From positions 38,802,527 through 38,866,526 of the forward strand of contig CM055104.1 in assembly GCA_029204225.1 (NCBI GenBank): 64,000 nt of DNA. Reading direction: 5' to 3'. Source of the DNA: Diphasiastrum complanatum (lineage: Eukaryota > Streptophyta > Lycopodiopsida > Lycopodiales > Lycopodiaceae). The translations under genes and the position numbers were made by a program. The notes beneath the pieces were generated by a model, which was given only the letters and a program-made list of their open reading frames with translations, was not told where the DNA came from and ran no database searches. This document shows, piece by piece, positions 51,301 to 60,578 of the stretch (the first letter of the stretch is position 1; the number at the start of each line of letters is the position of its first letter).

Positions 51301-52955
51301 ACAGACAAGAGAGGGTTTGTAGCGACACTTAGATGCTCTTCTTTCTTTCTGCACACGGTAGGGTTTGTCGGTGAATGTGGCCAAGACTAAGGTTATGGTG
51401 TTCAACACCTCTAGGTCTTTCATGATGCGGCAGGAGCTTCTATGGGATGGTCATCCCCTAGAGGTTGTTGATTCCTATACATATCTAGGAGTACTATTCT
51501 CGGGGCCCACGTTCAGCATGAGACACGCAACTATTTCCTGGGTACGAAGGGCTATGCCTCACTGGTAGGTTTGGAGAGACTATGTTTCAGCTCATACATC
51601 AGAGATGCGACTAGTAAGTGTCGGCTCTTTGACACTATGGTTGTGCCCTCAGCTATGTATGCTTCCGAGACATGGAGTACTGGTTTGACAGCTACTGATT
51701 GGACATATATCTCCCGGCTCCAAATTCGTTTGCTCTCCCGGATGATACGGGCTAAGCCCTCAGTACCACACCAGATTATCTTGGCGGAATTCGCGGTCCC
51801 CCCCATTCAGAGTGAGGCCTTATTCCATATTGTGACATTCATACAGAGGTTAGAGGATCTTCAGGACGGGGGTACACATTATGTAGTTGCAGCTTTATCT
51901 TCATCCCGGCGCCTACACTCAGAGGGACACCTTTTCTCATGGTACTCCCAGGCTTGTCGTCTCCTCTCCACATTGGGTATCCAGATCAGTGATCTACCTG
52001 CGGGCATCCACCAGTACATCAGAGGCCTCCTTTACAGATCATATCTTCATATCACTTGGCAGGGTCCATTGGGGACCAAGAGTGAGTTTTATCGTACACA
52101 CTTTCTATCTCTTGATCCGGCTGGCTGCCCCATAGTACTTGGTTACTTGCTGAGGAGTATATCACATAGTCTGCGGATAGCGATGGGTCAGTTTCGGGTT
52201 TCTTCACATCAGCTGGCTATTGAGACTGGCAGATACAGTGGCACCCCATGAGAGGACCGGCTTTGTAGCATGTGTGTTATGCATGAGACTGAGGACGAGT
52301 CACATTTCCTCTTCAGATGTCCAGCCTACTATGAGATACGGGGGCGGTACTACTGCTTGTTCAGAGAGCACCCAGTTACACTTTCTACCTTGATATCTTA
52401 TGAGGACCCTAGATGTGTCGCACTGATGATCCGAGAGATGTCAGACCTGAGGAGGAGGAGACTAGATGGTACACATTCCCTGACACAGCTGAGCATTGAT
52501 GAGTGCATATCCCGTCGGAGACAAAGATCCGAGGTACCCATAGGCAGCGACTCAAATGGAGAGGTCGAGATTCCCGACTCCTTCGTACACCGGCATCAAA
52601 GACCATGTCGACGGCCAGAGAGACAGTCAGTTATTAGATCACAGCCCAGAGCGCCACGGCAGCAGAGACGACACCGACGGCCTATCCGGCGACAGAAGTC
52701 CAAGGCACATCTAATCACACCTTCACAGCATACCATCCACCATTTCTTTCATGTTGATGGGCATCGTGATATATGATTCCAGGCTATTGGATCTTGACTG
52801 GGCCAGCTGTCTTTATGCATTGTATTTGCAGTTATTTAGTTTTATAGATGATTGAGCTTTAAGCTCCTATGTGCACACTTGACATGTACCTTTTCTTAGT
52901 CCTATGTACCTTAGGGTATTCAAGGACATTAATAAAATCTTTCTTTCTCTTCTCT

Positions 52956-53049
<94 letters not shown>

Positions 53050-56000
53050 GCGCAGAACTATCTCGGATCTCTCTCTCTCTCAGGCGCGGAAATCTCGGAA
53101 CCTTCGGGACTGAAACTCTATCGCGAGGAGTAGGATGTCCAACGAGCATGTAACGAGTTTTTTTTTTTGGAAAACGGTTCAAACAACAAAAAAACGGTTC
53201 GAACCGGACCTTTTGGAAAAGGACTTTCGAATCGCAGTTCTTTCAACGAATCGCGATTCGATACAACATTGGTGCCGGTTACCCACTAGGAACCGAACAT
53301 CACACGATCCACCCCGCCGTGCCCTGGCCCATGACCAGTAAATGGCGGGATCCGACCTCCAACCCTGACAGTGTCCCAAATCACTACTAGAGCCATCAGC
53401 CATCTCCCACCTCGGGCTAGCACTCATCCTGGCTGTGCACAAGCGCTCACCATACCCCATCTCCTAGGTAGATAGAATGAATGGTTAATGAGACCTCCTC
53501 CCTTGTATACCTCCAAGGTAGGAGTCTCCAAGCCAAGATCTAAATTCTATTCAAAATATGTAATACGACCTGATACTACCATATACAACCCATTTCAATA
53601 TCGTTACAATTCAAACTTCAATGTTCCATTCTATGATCTATCCCCATTTCACCCAGTACTCTTCACCTAGTAGACTAGTATTATGCTAACAAAACATTCA
53701 TTACAAAAAATGAAACACGGGAGGTGATCTTCATCAAAGAAACATGAGTATATGAGTTGCAACTACTTTGAATATGAACGAATCAAATTAAAAATAGAAG
53801 CATTCTGAATTTTCTATGCACATATATAGGGAATCAAAAAATCTTGGTGCATATAGCATATAGCCTGCATTTACACGAGTATAGATTACAACAATACAAT
53901 TATCCATATACTATTGTTACCAGATAACTGTATGTTTATTGCAATGATCAGAAAATCAAACCTTTTTTTACCCTAAACCCTAAAACTGATTCGAAAACTT
54001 TCCGATTCGAACCAGCCCGATTCAAACCGCGATTCATTGTTCGAATCGGCGATTCGTGAAACATTGCTAGATCATGACACACGGTGACCATGCAGGTCCA
54101 CGAGTCACTAGTCAAGTCAACGAGCCCACTCGATGTTCAGCTTCAGGTTGGGTTTGGGACCTAAGGGAGTTGGGTGCCTAACATTCCCTCCCCCTTACAA
54201 GACTCCTCTTCTAAGGAAGGAATTCTGGGAATCTTAGTCTAAGGTCTCGTTCATTTTCCCAAGTGTCCTAGTCTTTCGAACTTCCTTTCCGACAAACCAA
54301 GTACTCAATTACCTGCCGGTTTCTGAGCCCACGTACATCAACAATGGCCTGTGGTTCAGAAGGTACAAAGGATGTCAGGTCCTCAAGCTAAACTAGCTTA
54401 TCCTGTAGAATCACATCATCTTTCCACCAAGTCGTTCCTTTAAACGACTATTGTGAAAAACTGGGTGAACCTTGATTCCCTGAGGAAGGCCTAGGTGATA
54501 GGCATTCCGATTGAGTTTCTTTACAATTCGAAAAGGCCCAACATAACGAGGCGATAACTTAGGACATTTTCCAGTTGTTAGTACCTTAGAGTCTTTTGGG
54601 ACTTTAAGATACACCCAATCCCCTTCCTCATAGACACTAGGTTGTCTCTTTTGATAAGCGTGAAACTGGGCTCTATCCTAAGTTGTTTTTACGTTATCGC
54701 GAGCAACAAGCAGCATTTCTTGCATATCATGCAAGAAATCAACCGTTGCTTTAACCTTGAGGCTTTTGAGGCCCATTGAGATTGGAGCTCTAGGCTGAAA
54801 ACCGTACATCAGAGTGAATGGACTAAAACATGTCATTGAATGTTTGATCTATTATACGCAAATTCAATCATTGGAAGGTACCTTTCCCAATCCGACTATC
54901 TTTTGGAAACATATGCACGAAGCATATCTTCCATAGACTGGTTCGTCCTTTCAGTCTGACCATCCGATTCAAGATGATCTAGAGACCCTAGACTTAAGGT
55001 GGTCTCCAATTCCTCAAAGACTGCTTGCTTGAATTTGCCAATGAACTTAGAATCCCGATCAGTAACAATGTCATTTGGCAAACCAAACAACCTGAACAAC
55101 TTTTTTGCTTCTCCTGTCTAAGTAACCTTAACACAGTCCTAAGATGCTCCTCCAACGTCCTACTATAGATGAGAATATCATCTAAGTAAACTATGACGAA
55201 TTTTCCCAAATATGGACTACGGAGATCGTTCATCATCTACTGGAAAGTCGTTTAAGCATTTGTCAAGCCAAATGGTAGGACCAAAAACTCATAATGGCCA
55301 TACCTAGTCCTAAACCCGGTTTTTTCAACGTCCTCACTCTTTATTCGAATCTGATGATACCCTGATCTCAAATCGATTTTGGTGAAGTACTTTGCACCAT
55401 GTATCGATCAACCAGTTCATCCATTCGAGGTAAGGGGTAACGGTTTTAAATCATTAATTTATCTAGCTTTTTAAAGTCCACACATAGATGAGTACCTCCG
55501 TCTTTTTTATCAACTAAAATAATTGGGGGTCCCCAGGGGGACTTGCTAGGCCTTACATGGCCCATTTTAAGATAGTTTTGCAGTTATCTATAAATTTTAT
55601 CTTGTAAGGATACAAGGATACATACGAGCTACCAGGAAGGAGTTTAATACCATGGTTGACTCCCCGAGAGAGGGGGAAGCCCCTCCGAAAGCTATTATGG
55701 GAAAACAACATTAAATTCCTTTCTATGTTTCCTAAAGTTTTCACCTTCCGGTGAAATTTCTTGTTTTAGGTTGTTAGACATTAATGCAAGTTGCATGTTA
55801 TAGTTTTGTAAATTGCATTCCTCGTGATAATTGAAATCCTTCAACCAACACATGTATGAATCACAATCTACAATATTCATGCATTCAACTGTTTCTAAAG
55901 CAAAAAGCATAAAAGGAGAAGAAATATCCACATTTCCATTTGATTCAATGTACTTTATCTAGAGGCTTTCCGCTCCCGTTGCCAGTTTCACAACATATCG

Positions 56001-59000
56001 GTGGCCACTTTGCCTTGTTTCCACCTTTAGCTTCTGCAACAAGTTAGAGCTAACAAAATTGTGTGTACAACCATCGTCAAATAAAACTGTCACGGCTTGG
56101 CCACCAACAACCTCTTTCATCCGAATGACGTCGTGTGGGCCAAAAACTATCGTGTTAAAACAACAATGCTCACACACAAAATTACTAGCAAAGGAAAGAT
56201 CAATACTAAAAATGCTAGAGTTACCTGGAGTCTTAAAAGATGGCCCTTTAGCTTGTCTCCGTTTCTGTGGGCATTTCTTTGCCACGTGACCTAGTTCCAT
56301 GCAATGTCTCTTCTAGCTTTCGCAAAGGTCTCCTAGTCCATAGTAGATCTTCTCTTCGATTTACTAGGACCCGAAGGTGCCTCCTTTGCCTTATCTTTTC
56401 CTTTTCTTTGAAAAGAACGGCTTTTTACCCTTGCTTCGGGTGAAATACCAGGCTCAGGCCTAGCCACTATACGAGTGTCATCGTATATACGGGCGAAGCG
56501 AACCGCATCATCGAGGGCAAGAGGTTGGTTCCTCCTAACCTCTAGCTGATAGTCTCTAGGCAATCCTAGAATAAAATGCAACTTAACAAACAGAGAATCT
56601 TTTCACTCTTGGAATTCTTGCAAATATTGATCAAGGGGTGGTTCCCCATCTGTATTGTCACGTACTGATGATAAAAGTCGAAGTCATCCAGTATAGGAAG
56701 GTAGGCCGCCTTGAAGGCCTTACAAAAATCTTCCCACAACCTCAGAGCTTCAGGCTTATCCCTCAAGTCCTACCACCAGGTAAAAGCTTTACCTCGCAAG
56801 TACATGATAGCCAAGTTGATCTTATTTTCGTCAGAAGAATCGTGAATGGAAAAGTGTGAATTCCACCGACCACTTTAGGGGCTCTGTCTTTCTTTTCCCT
56901 GGTGTAAATCTTGGGAGTAAATAAAGGCTAGTGCAGTAGTTGCCTTAACTACGTTAGCTCCCTCAATTCATGCTAATCCTTTGCATGTCTTGCTTGCATA
57001 TCAACGATTTGTTGTTGTAGATTCCGACGGTAAGGTATCGGAATCCAAGGAAGAAGCAGGTGGGACACCTCGGGCTCAGTGGGACACTAGGATGCCCAGG
57101 TGGCAGCGCACCTGTCCGCTGGCCCCACTTGGCCCCTCCCCTGACTTGTCAATCAGCACAACCAATGGCGGGACAAGTCTCTGCCACTGCCTGCTCCGTC
57201 ACTCCCAGCCCGCAGGCTGCTGCTGTCTGCACGCCCCCATGAACTGCCTGCCCACGGGGTCAGTGCACCCCCGTGGACCACTTGTTCGCGCGGCCAGAGC
57301 GCCTCCGCGGTCTACCAAATGTTACAAAATCTTTCCGCCGCAAACCAGTAGGTGTCAGTTACTAGGAACCGAACGTCACACGATCCACCCCGCCGTAGGA
57401 TCCAATCCAGATCCACCCTCTGTGCCCTGGTCCATGACCTGTAACAAGCGAGATCCGACCTCCAACCCTGACAGTGTTCCATACCACTGCCATCGGCCAT
57501 CAGCCCTCGACCATCTCCCACCTCAGGCTAGCACTCGTCCTGGCTGTGCACAAGCGCTCATCATCCACCAGAATGAATGGTTAATGAGACCTCCTCCCTT
57601 GTATACCTCCAAGGTAGGAGTCTCCAAACCAAGCTCACATCCTAGATCATGACATGTGGCGACCAAACAGGTCCACGAGTCACTGGTCAAGTCAACAGGC
57701 CCAGTCGACGTTCAGTTTCAAGTTGGGTTTGGGATCCCAAGGGAGTTGGGTCCCTAACGGAAGGAGAGATCAAGTACATGGGACTTATTCACCTCCTACT
57801 TCACCAGGCAGGAAGCATCCTACATCATATACTAGAAGATTGCAATTTGCCTAGATGGTACTATGAAACTATCAAGGATAGTGTCATTTTGGAACAGGGA
57901 GGGAGAGTCCAGTACACAGGGAACTATGAGATAGTAGACTTGAAAAGCAACATGAAGATTAGGATCGAAAGGAGAATTGGGAGAAGGATCATCATAAGGA
58001 TGAGGATGTAGGCAAAGAAAAGTTTGAGATGTTTAGAGAACTTATAGGAGTAACAGATAACAAAGTAAACATTAAGGGGGAGTGTTAGGAATTAATGTTT
58101 AATTTGTACCCCTAATGTTAGTTTGACCATGCCTGTGTGCTAATATAAGGGCCATTTCAATTTATAGTAAGTCGTTTTTATTAGTCATGCATGTAGGTGG
58201 GCACACTACTACTAGAATAGGACTTGAATTTAGTACTTAGAAATACATCTTGGGTCTTTACCCAAAATAGGTAGCAATAATAGCAATCAGCTTTTTCCCT
58301 TTAGCTTTTGCTTTTTGCCTTTGGCGGGCTATAGAAAAAGTATTTAAGTAGGTTGGCACCCCACCATTTCATTTCATTGTATAGAGCTTTGCTCATTCTT
58401 CCATAATCTAAGCTCTCTTAATCTCTTATGTTGGTCTTGGTGTGCGTGAGTGCTAATATAGTTAGTTAACTCTATCTAGAATTTGTGAAAAGGCAAATTC
58501 TGACACACGCTCCATTCTCATTAAAAGAAATACAAGGCATATTCAAGTACTTATGGGTTCTGCATAACATTCTGAGATAGATAGGTAATGGATTGCATTC
58601 TAGAAGATTATTTGCAATAGCTTCCTTTACCTTCCAGATTGGGATCATCACCTATATTTTAAAAGAGTATAGTTATAATAGCTCGATCAATAGCAACATT
58701 GTTTTTTTCCTTTCCTATTCGCATATGAGTACACTCCAATAACACCAAGCTTTCGGCGTTACATAGCAATACTCCAATCACATCAACATCATTCTTATTT
58801 GATGCGAGAAATATTATCTCTACCAATAGTAGTAGTATCAAGCCACAATGGATCGACATCACCTACATGTAGAGTTTCAGGGCCAAGATGTCTCTTCGAG
58901 GCTCAAATTTCTTATATGTTTGACCAATCACATATTATGGTGATTAAGAAAACATGTTCTTTAACACTTTAAAATCATGCAAAAGACTTTTGTCGTCAAA

Positions 59001-60172
59001 TGTAATATGTGAAGTATTTAAAGAACAAACTTGGTCCTTCAGTCAAAAATCGTGACATTTAAAACAGGAGAAATTTACAAATAGGCATTCCTCTCCTAGA
59101 AGGAATACTCACCTTAAAGTAACAGTCATTTATAATGTCCATATTTTAATCGAATGACATTGGGACCATGCAATTATAAGGCTGGGCAATTTTACAGATT
59201 ATAATTTGGCACTTATTACAGACATTCACTAGTTATTTGGCCAGTCTCTTAGCCTAACCAGATCAATTCCCTTCAAAGTAGCACACATATACATATACAT
59301 ACATACATACATACATACATGTGTGTGTGTGCGTGCCTGCGTGCAAATAGATACATAGAGAGAGAGAGAGAGAGTGTGTGTGTGTGTCTTGTTTAAATCC
59401 ATGGGCTAGCTAGACTCTAGAAACCTATTTTAGAGAACATGCAGCCTTGCAGGTCACTAGTCTACTATCGAAAGATGTCGCAAAGTGACCTCATGAGACC
59501 TCATTTTCTTGGTGTTCACATGGAAAAGAATGCTTCTTCATACTCAAGTTTCTCATCCTAGGAAACAGCTTGGCAAAACATCCTGGAAAACAATGCTTTT
59601 TCCATACAGTGGAACGTATATTTAGAAGACTAAAATTGTTTCTCACATGTGATAAGGTTAGTGGTTGAAAACCTCTTTCCTCTCCATAAATGTGCATTTT
59701 AACTCTCCTATGTAGGTGCATGAACTACAGCACTTAAGCAGAATAAAATATCAATTACACCAAAGCTCAAGCTCAAAGTATAGGATACCATAAAGCTGTG
59801 CACAAAAAGGCTGCCTAAATGAGCATACTAAGTACTACTTTAGAAAAAATATATAAGGATTCACTACCATTGAGATAAATTGAGATATTGTCAAGCTCAG
59901 GACTAATAGAATGACCTGATACTTCGATGGAAGTTGATATTATTGTAGTAGCCCTTATCACAATGTGTGATAAAGTTTTCACAAGTACGAGGAGTTAAAT
60001 CACAGTGCAATTCAATGTTTAGGTCTCCATGTGTAGTGTGCAAGCGTACATAACCCTTCTTTTTTGGATTCTTTTCTGCTTGGACATACTCTTCGGCATT
60101 CGAGGTGACCGGATCATATGTTGTTGATGTAAAAGATCGAGAAGCCACACCTGAAGAATACCGGCTTTTTAC
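37364..60172 (-). CDS. CYP65: U-box cyclophilin (peptidyl-prolyl isomerase CYP65/PUB49 type), last four exons
   Basis: Four minus-strand exons with GT-AG borders splice in phase: 60172-59916, 44969-44681, 37855-37736 and 37573-37364 (TAA stop), 291 codons in all. The first carries [13 protein letters not shown], the linker just before the isomerase domain of plant CYP65, and the start of the fold ([20 protein letters not shown]). The arginine of FHRSIR is split across the intron. The second has [13 protein letters not shown] and [10 protein letters not shown], both catalytic segments, and LNYKHTVFG, with Tyr where cyclophilin A has Trp, as is usual in this family. The third has [14 protein letters not shown] and the fourth ends in KDFSAW, both typical of the family. 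The N-terminal U-box exons lie beyond the right edge or past the gypsy element at 60.6 kb. The family acts in the nucleus as a U-box/isomerase protein linked to the spliceosome. Introns are 14,946, 6,825 and 162 bp. All exons are open, so the gene looks functional. Confidence 0.95.
37856..39430. other. Cyclophilin intron, no recognisable element
   Basis: AT-rich intron. A minus-strand open frame at 38661-38413 ([20 protein letters not shown]) has a protein-like look but no family I know. Confidence 0.4.
39440..42892 (+). pseudogene. Badly decayed Ty1/copia element in the 6.8-kb intron
   Basis: A primer-binding-site relic (AGTATCAAAGC) is at about 39535. Gag pieces are at 40170-40460 ([12 protein letters not shown], then [18 protein letters not shown]), integrase at about 40760-41165 ([43 protein letters not shown]) and RT at 41558-42110 ([35 protein letters not shown]). 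RNase H is at about 42290-42630, and the C-terminal [17 protein letters not shown] at about 42797. Each is broken by stops and frameshifts and stretches are missing, so this is an old insertion. A purine tract AAAAGGGAGGACGTTAAGA (42874-42892) ends it. Confidence 0.8.
42893..43440 (+). repeat. Probable 3' LTR of the decayed copia
   Basis: Starts TGTAACGTCT right after the purine tract and includes a run of 22 C at 42934-42955. Its right end is not defined, because the 5' LTR cannot be matched with confidence. Confidence 0.4.
43441..44680. other. Cyclophilin intron, nothing recognised
   Basis: AT-rich, no gene or element borders visible, ending at the 5' splice site of the 44969-44681 exon. 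Confidence 0.4.
44970..46900. other. Cyclophilin intron with a weak retroelement-like relic
   Basis: Mostly uninterpretable. Around 46195-46640 two plus-strand stretches look coded ([19 protein letters not shown] and [20 protein letters not shown]) and could be a decayed gag. A TATA-like TATAAGCAGAC at about 45730 might belong to an LTR. The support is thin. Confidence 0.25.
46910..47411 (-). repeat. Candidate 3' LTR of a minus-strand copia
   Basis: On the minus strand TGTTGAAGAGTAATACC starts at 47411, directly after a G-rich purine tract at the end of the copia coding relic. The other end is not defined. Confidence 0.4.
47409..47695 (-). pseudogene. Ty1/copia fragment with RT fused to RNase H by deletion
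   Basis: The frame begins with the RT words [16 protein letters not shown] and after a few residues passes into the RNase H C-terminus ([20 protein letters not shown], then [16 protein letters not shown]). Most of RT and RNase H is thus deleted within this copy. It ends at the purine tract and LTR start. Confidence 0.8.
47696..48012 (+). pseudogene. Ty1/copia fragment, left part (continues at 57765)
   Basis: In one frame: [20 protein letters not shown], then [20 protein letters not shown] and FDEDGS, the segment between copia integrase and RT. A TAA follows at about 47899, and the frame then runs to the point where the gypsy element inserted. It is joined head to head with the minus-strand copia at about 47695. 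Confidence 0.8.
48285..48408 (+). repeat. (CA)n repeats with CATTTGTCAA interruptions
   Basis: CA runs separated by TTGTCAAACA-type words, just upstream of LINE ORF1; possibly part of its 5' untranslated region. Confidence 0.9.
48446..49117 (+). CDS. LINE ORF1: coiled coil plus RRM-like RNA-binding protein
   Basis: An intact 223-codon frame. Residues 1-75 form a heptad-like helix ([15 protein letters not shown], then [17 protein letters not shown]). Residues 106-220 read [30 protein letters not shown] and [20 protein letters not shown], then [14 protein letters not shown]. This order and wording resemble the trimeric ORF1 protein of L1-type LINEs (coiled coil, RRM, C-terminal domain). Plant L1 elements more often have an ORF1 with a CCHC zinc knuckle, which is absent here. 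It should coat the LINE RNA. ORF2 starts about 50 bases downstream. Confidence 0.75.
   Translation: MEQITLESSYLRMEMGQLKTTIQAMAIEKQTMMAGIISLEETLSRKEEPASTTKIQELEERIEQHKAETKTWASLFKEDGKEGTHTFNSVISATISEEEMRKYKSLNVRVRGIEDTKAPITEASSFLTDTLSHHHNGMEKAWRTKRDPTTLIIRFTGIEERQAVLRLQARLRGTLVFMDDDLTPMQVAERRKVFSEAKALGKRVRVIYRDGKARYIDPQKSEA
49150..52776 (+). pseudogene. LINE ORF2: AP endonuclease, reverse transcriptase and CCHC C-terminus, decayed
   Basis: No in-frame ATG precedes the endonuclease, and the frame opens after a TAG at about 49138. Endonuclease: [25 protein letters not shown] and LSDHSYL, with a frameshift near 49500. RT (50255-51322): [50 protein letters not shown] and [11 protein letters not shown], where the YADD box has Asn in place of the first Asp. 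In-frame TAGs at about 50216, 50237, 51320 and 51359, a frameshift at about 51550 and a TGA at 52249 break it. The C-terminal region has CSMC, then [10 protein letters not shown] (CCHC type), a basic Arg-rich stretch, and the terminal motif QHTIHHFF. The strong wording shows a recently inactivated element. Confidence 0.85.
52726..52749 (+). other. PIP-box-like motif at the ORF2 C-terminus
   Basis: The codons give QHTIHHFF, an exact match to the PCNA-interacting pattern Q-x-x-I-x-x-F-F. It follows a basic stretch (RRQKSKAH) and lies nine residues before the stop, where such peptides often sit in FEN1 or p21. Confidence 0.5.
52960..53047 (+). repeat. (CT)n microsatellite after the LINE 3' end
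   Basis: Follows TTAATAAAATCTTTCTTTCT at the end of the LINE transcript region and may be its 3' tail. A second short run is at about 53070-53082. Confidence 0.9.
53541..54066. mobile_element. Second insertion in the gypsy LTR, one GAATCG-rich terminus
   Basis: Interrupts the LTR between parts matching 57610-57630 and 57640 onward. Its right end, read inward, is CAATGTTTCACGAATCGCC and continues like the left end of the 48056 element, including GGTTTTAGGGT-like and GAATCGGAAA words. Its left end shows no matching inverted repeat, so it is probably a truncated relative. Confidence 0.55.
57322..57759 (-). repeat. 5' LTR of the gypsy element, 438 bp
   Basis: On the minus strand it ends GGAAAGATTTTGTAACA. 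It starts CGTTAGGGACCC, where the 3' LTR keeps TG, so the first base has mutated. Direct counterpart of the split LTR at 48018-54183 and of the fragment at 9238-9362. Confidence 0.9.
57765..58082 (+). pseudogene. Ty1/copia fragment, right part (continues 47696-48012)
   Basis: Resumes after the gypsy target duplication. One frame has the words [12 protein letters not shown], resembling the proline-rich stretch before copia RT, then broken frames. It ends at a purine tract ATTAAGGGGGAG (58071-58082). RT, RNase H and most else are deleted. Confidence 0.6.
58083..58505 (+). repeat. 3' LTR of the plus-strand copia, about 423 bp
   Basis: TGTTAGGAATTAATG follows the purine tract. TATA-like words GGCTATAGAAAAAG and TATTTAAGTAGG lie at about 58328-58355. 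It ends AAATTCTGACA. Confidence 0.7.
58506..59915. other. Cyclophilin intron with microsatellites
   Basis: Holds (CATA)n, (GT)n and (GA)n runs at about 59285-59387. No gene is recognised. It ends at the 5' splice site after the 60172-59916 exon. Confidence 0.5.
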
Positions 60173-60578
60173 CTGACCAAGAAATGAGACGCATCAAAAA
60201 TAAGGCGTATGGTGAAGGAATTAAGGTAAATAAAAAACCTAGAACCAAATATTATAATTAAGATGATGGCAAAGGCTAGATTGAATGGATAAGGAGCAAA
60301 ATGCTAGCTTCAAATACGAAGTTAAGTTTACATTAACCACGGAACTAAACTAGAATATCAGAGAGATTAAGCCCCTTATTCATCTATGTTTTTGACTTAT
60401 AGCATAATGCTTCTCCAAAAGATTTTGTAGTTCTTCAAAAGTTTGCACAAAAGAGCTCTATGCATTTTGAGCTACGAATATTGAAGTACAAAACGAGAAC
60501 AACAATTTCGACCCAGGAGTTGTATTTTCACCAGAACCTCGTGTGCTTCTATATCGATTTTTTTAAGTGTAAACATAA
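60173..60578. other. Intron upstream of the isomerase exon
   Basis: The minus-strand CAG at 60175-60173 is the 3' splice site. No further upstream cyclophilin exon was recognised before the gypsy element. Confidence 0.5.

Larger units (their letters stand above)
48056..53271. mobile_element. 5.2-kb segment with inverted termini that contains a LINE
   Basis: The left end CAATGTTTGAGGG and the right end (read inward CAATGTTGTATCG) begin with the same seven bases, and both continue into about 100 bp dense in GAATCG, GGTTCGAACC and TTTGAATCG words, ending in T-rich tracts. The segment is inserted in the gypsy LTR. The flanks GTGTCT and GTGCCG fit a diverged short duplication of a GTGTCA target in the 5' LTR. 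The LINE ORFs occupy 48446-52776. Either a non-autonomous TIR element received a LINE, or the LINE moves as cargo between these termini. Confidence 0.6.
48013..57764 (-). mobile_element. Ty3/gypsy element with GAAGG target duplication, carrying two insertions in its 3' LTR
   Basis: GAAGG flanks both sides (48013-48017 and 57760-57764), and copia sequence continues outside both. The 5' LTR is 57759-57322. The 3' LTR is in three pieces (54183-54067, 53540-53272, 48055-48018) that align in order with the 5' LTR. Internal frames on the minus strand: gag (56766-56333, [11 protein letters not shown]-like context; basic [19 protein letters not shown]); zinc knuckle [11 protein letters not shown] and protease [11 protein letters not shown] (56300-55959); linker (55931-55695); RT (about 55410-55110, [15 protein letters not shown]) joined directly to integrase (55110-54896, [17 protein letters not shown]) without RNase H; integrase C-terminus (54614-54411, [20 protein letters not shown]). 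Purine tract at 54196-54184. Confidence 0.9.

Noticed and set aside
52859-53182. Frames on both strands over the CT run after the LINE
   Set aside because: Microsatellite artefacts.
56981-57652. 223-codon plus-strand frame, GC-rich, Pro- and Cys-rich
   Set aside because: Lies antisense over the gypsy leader and 5' LTR; it has no domain and is a composition effect.
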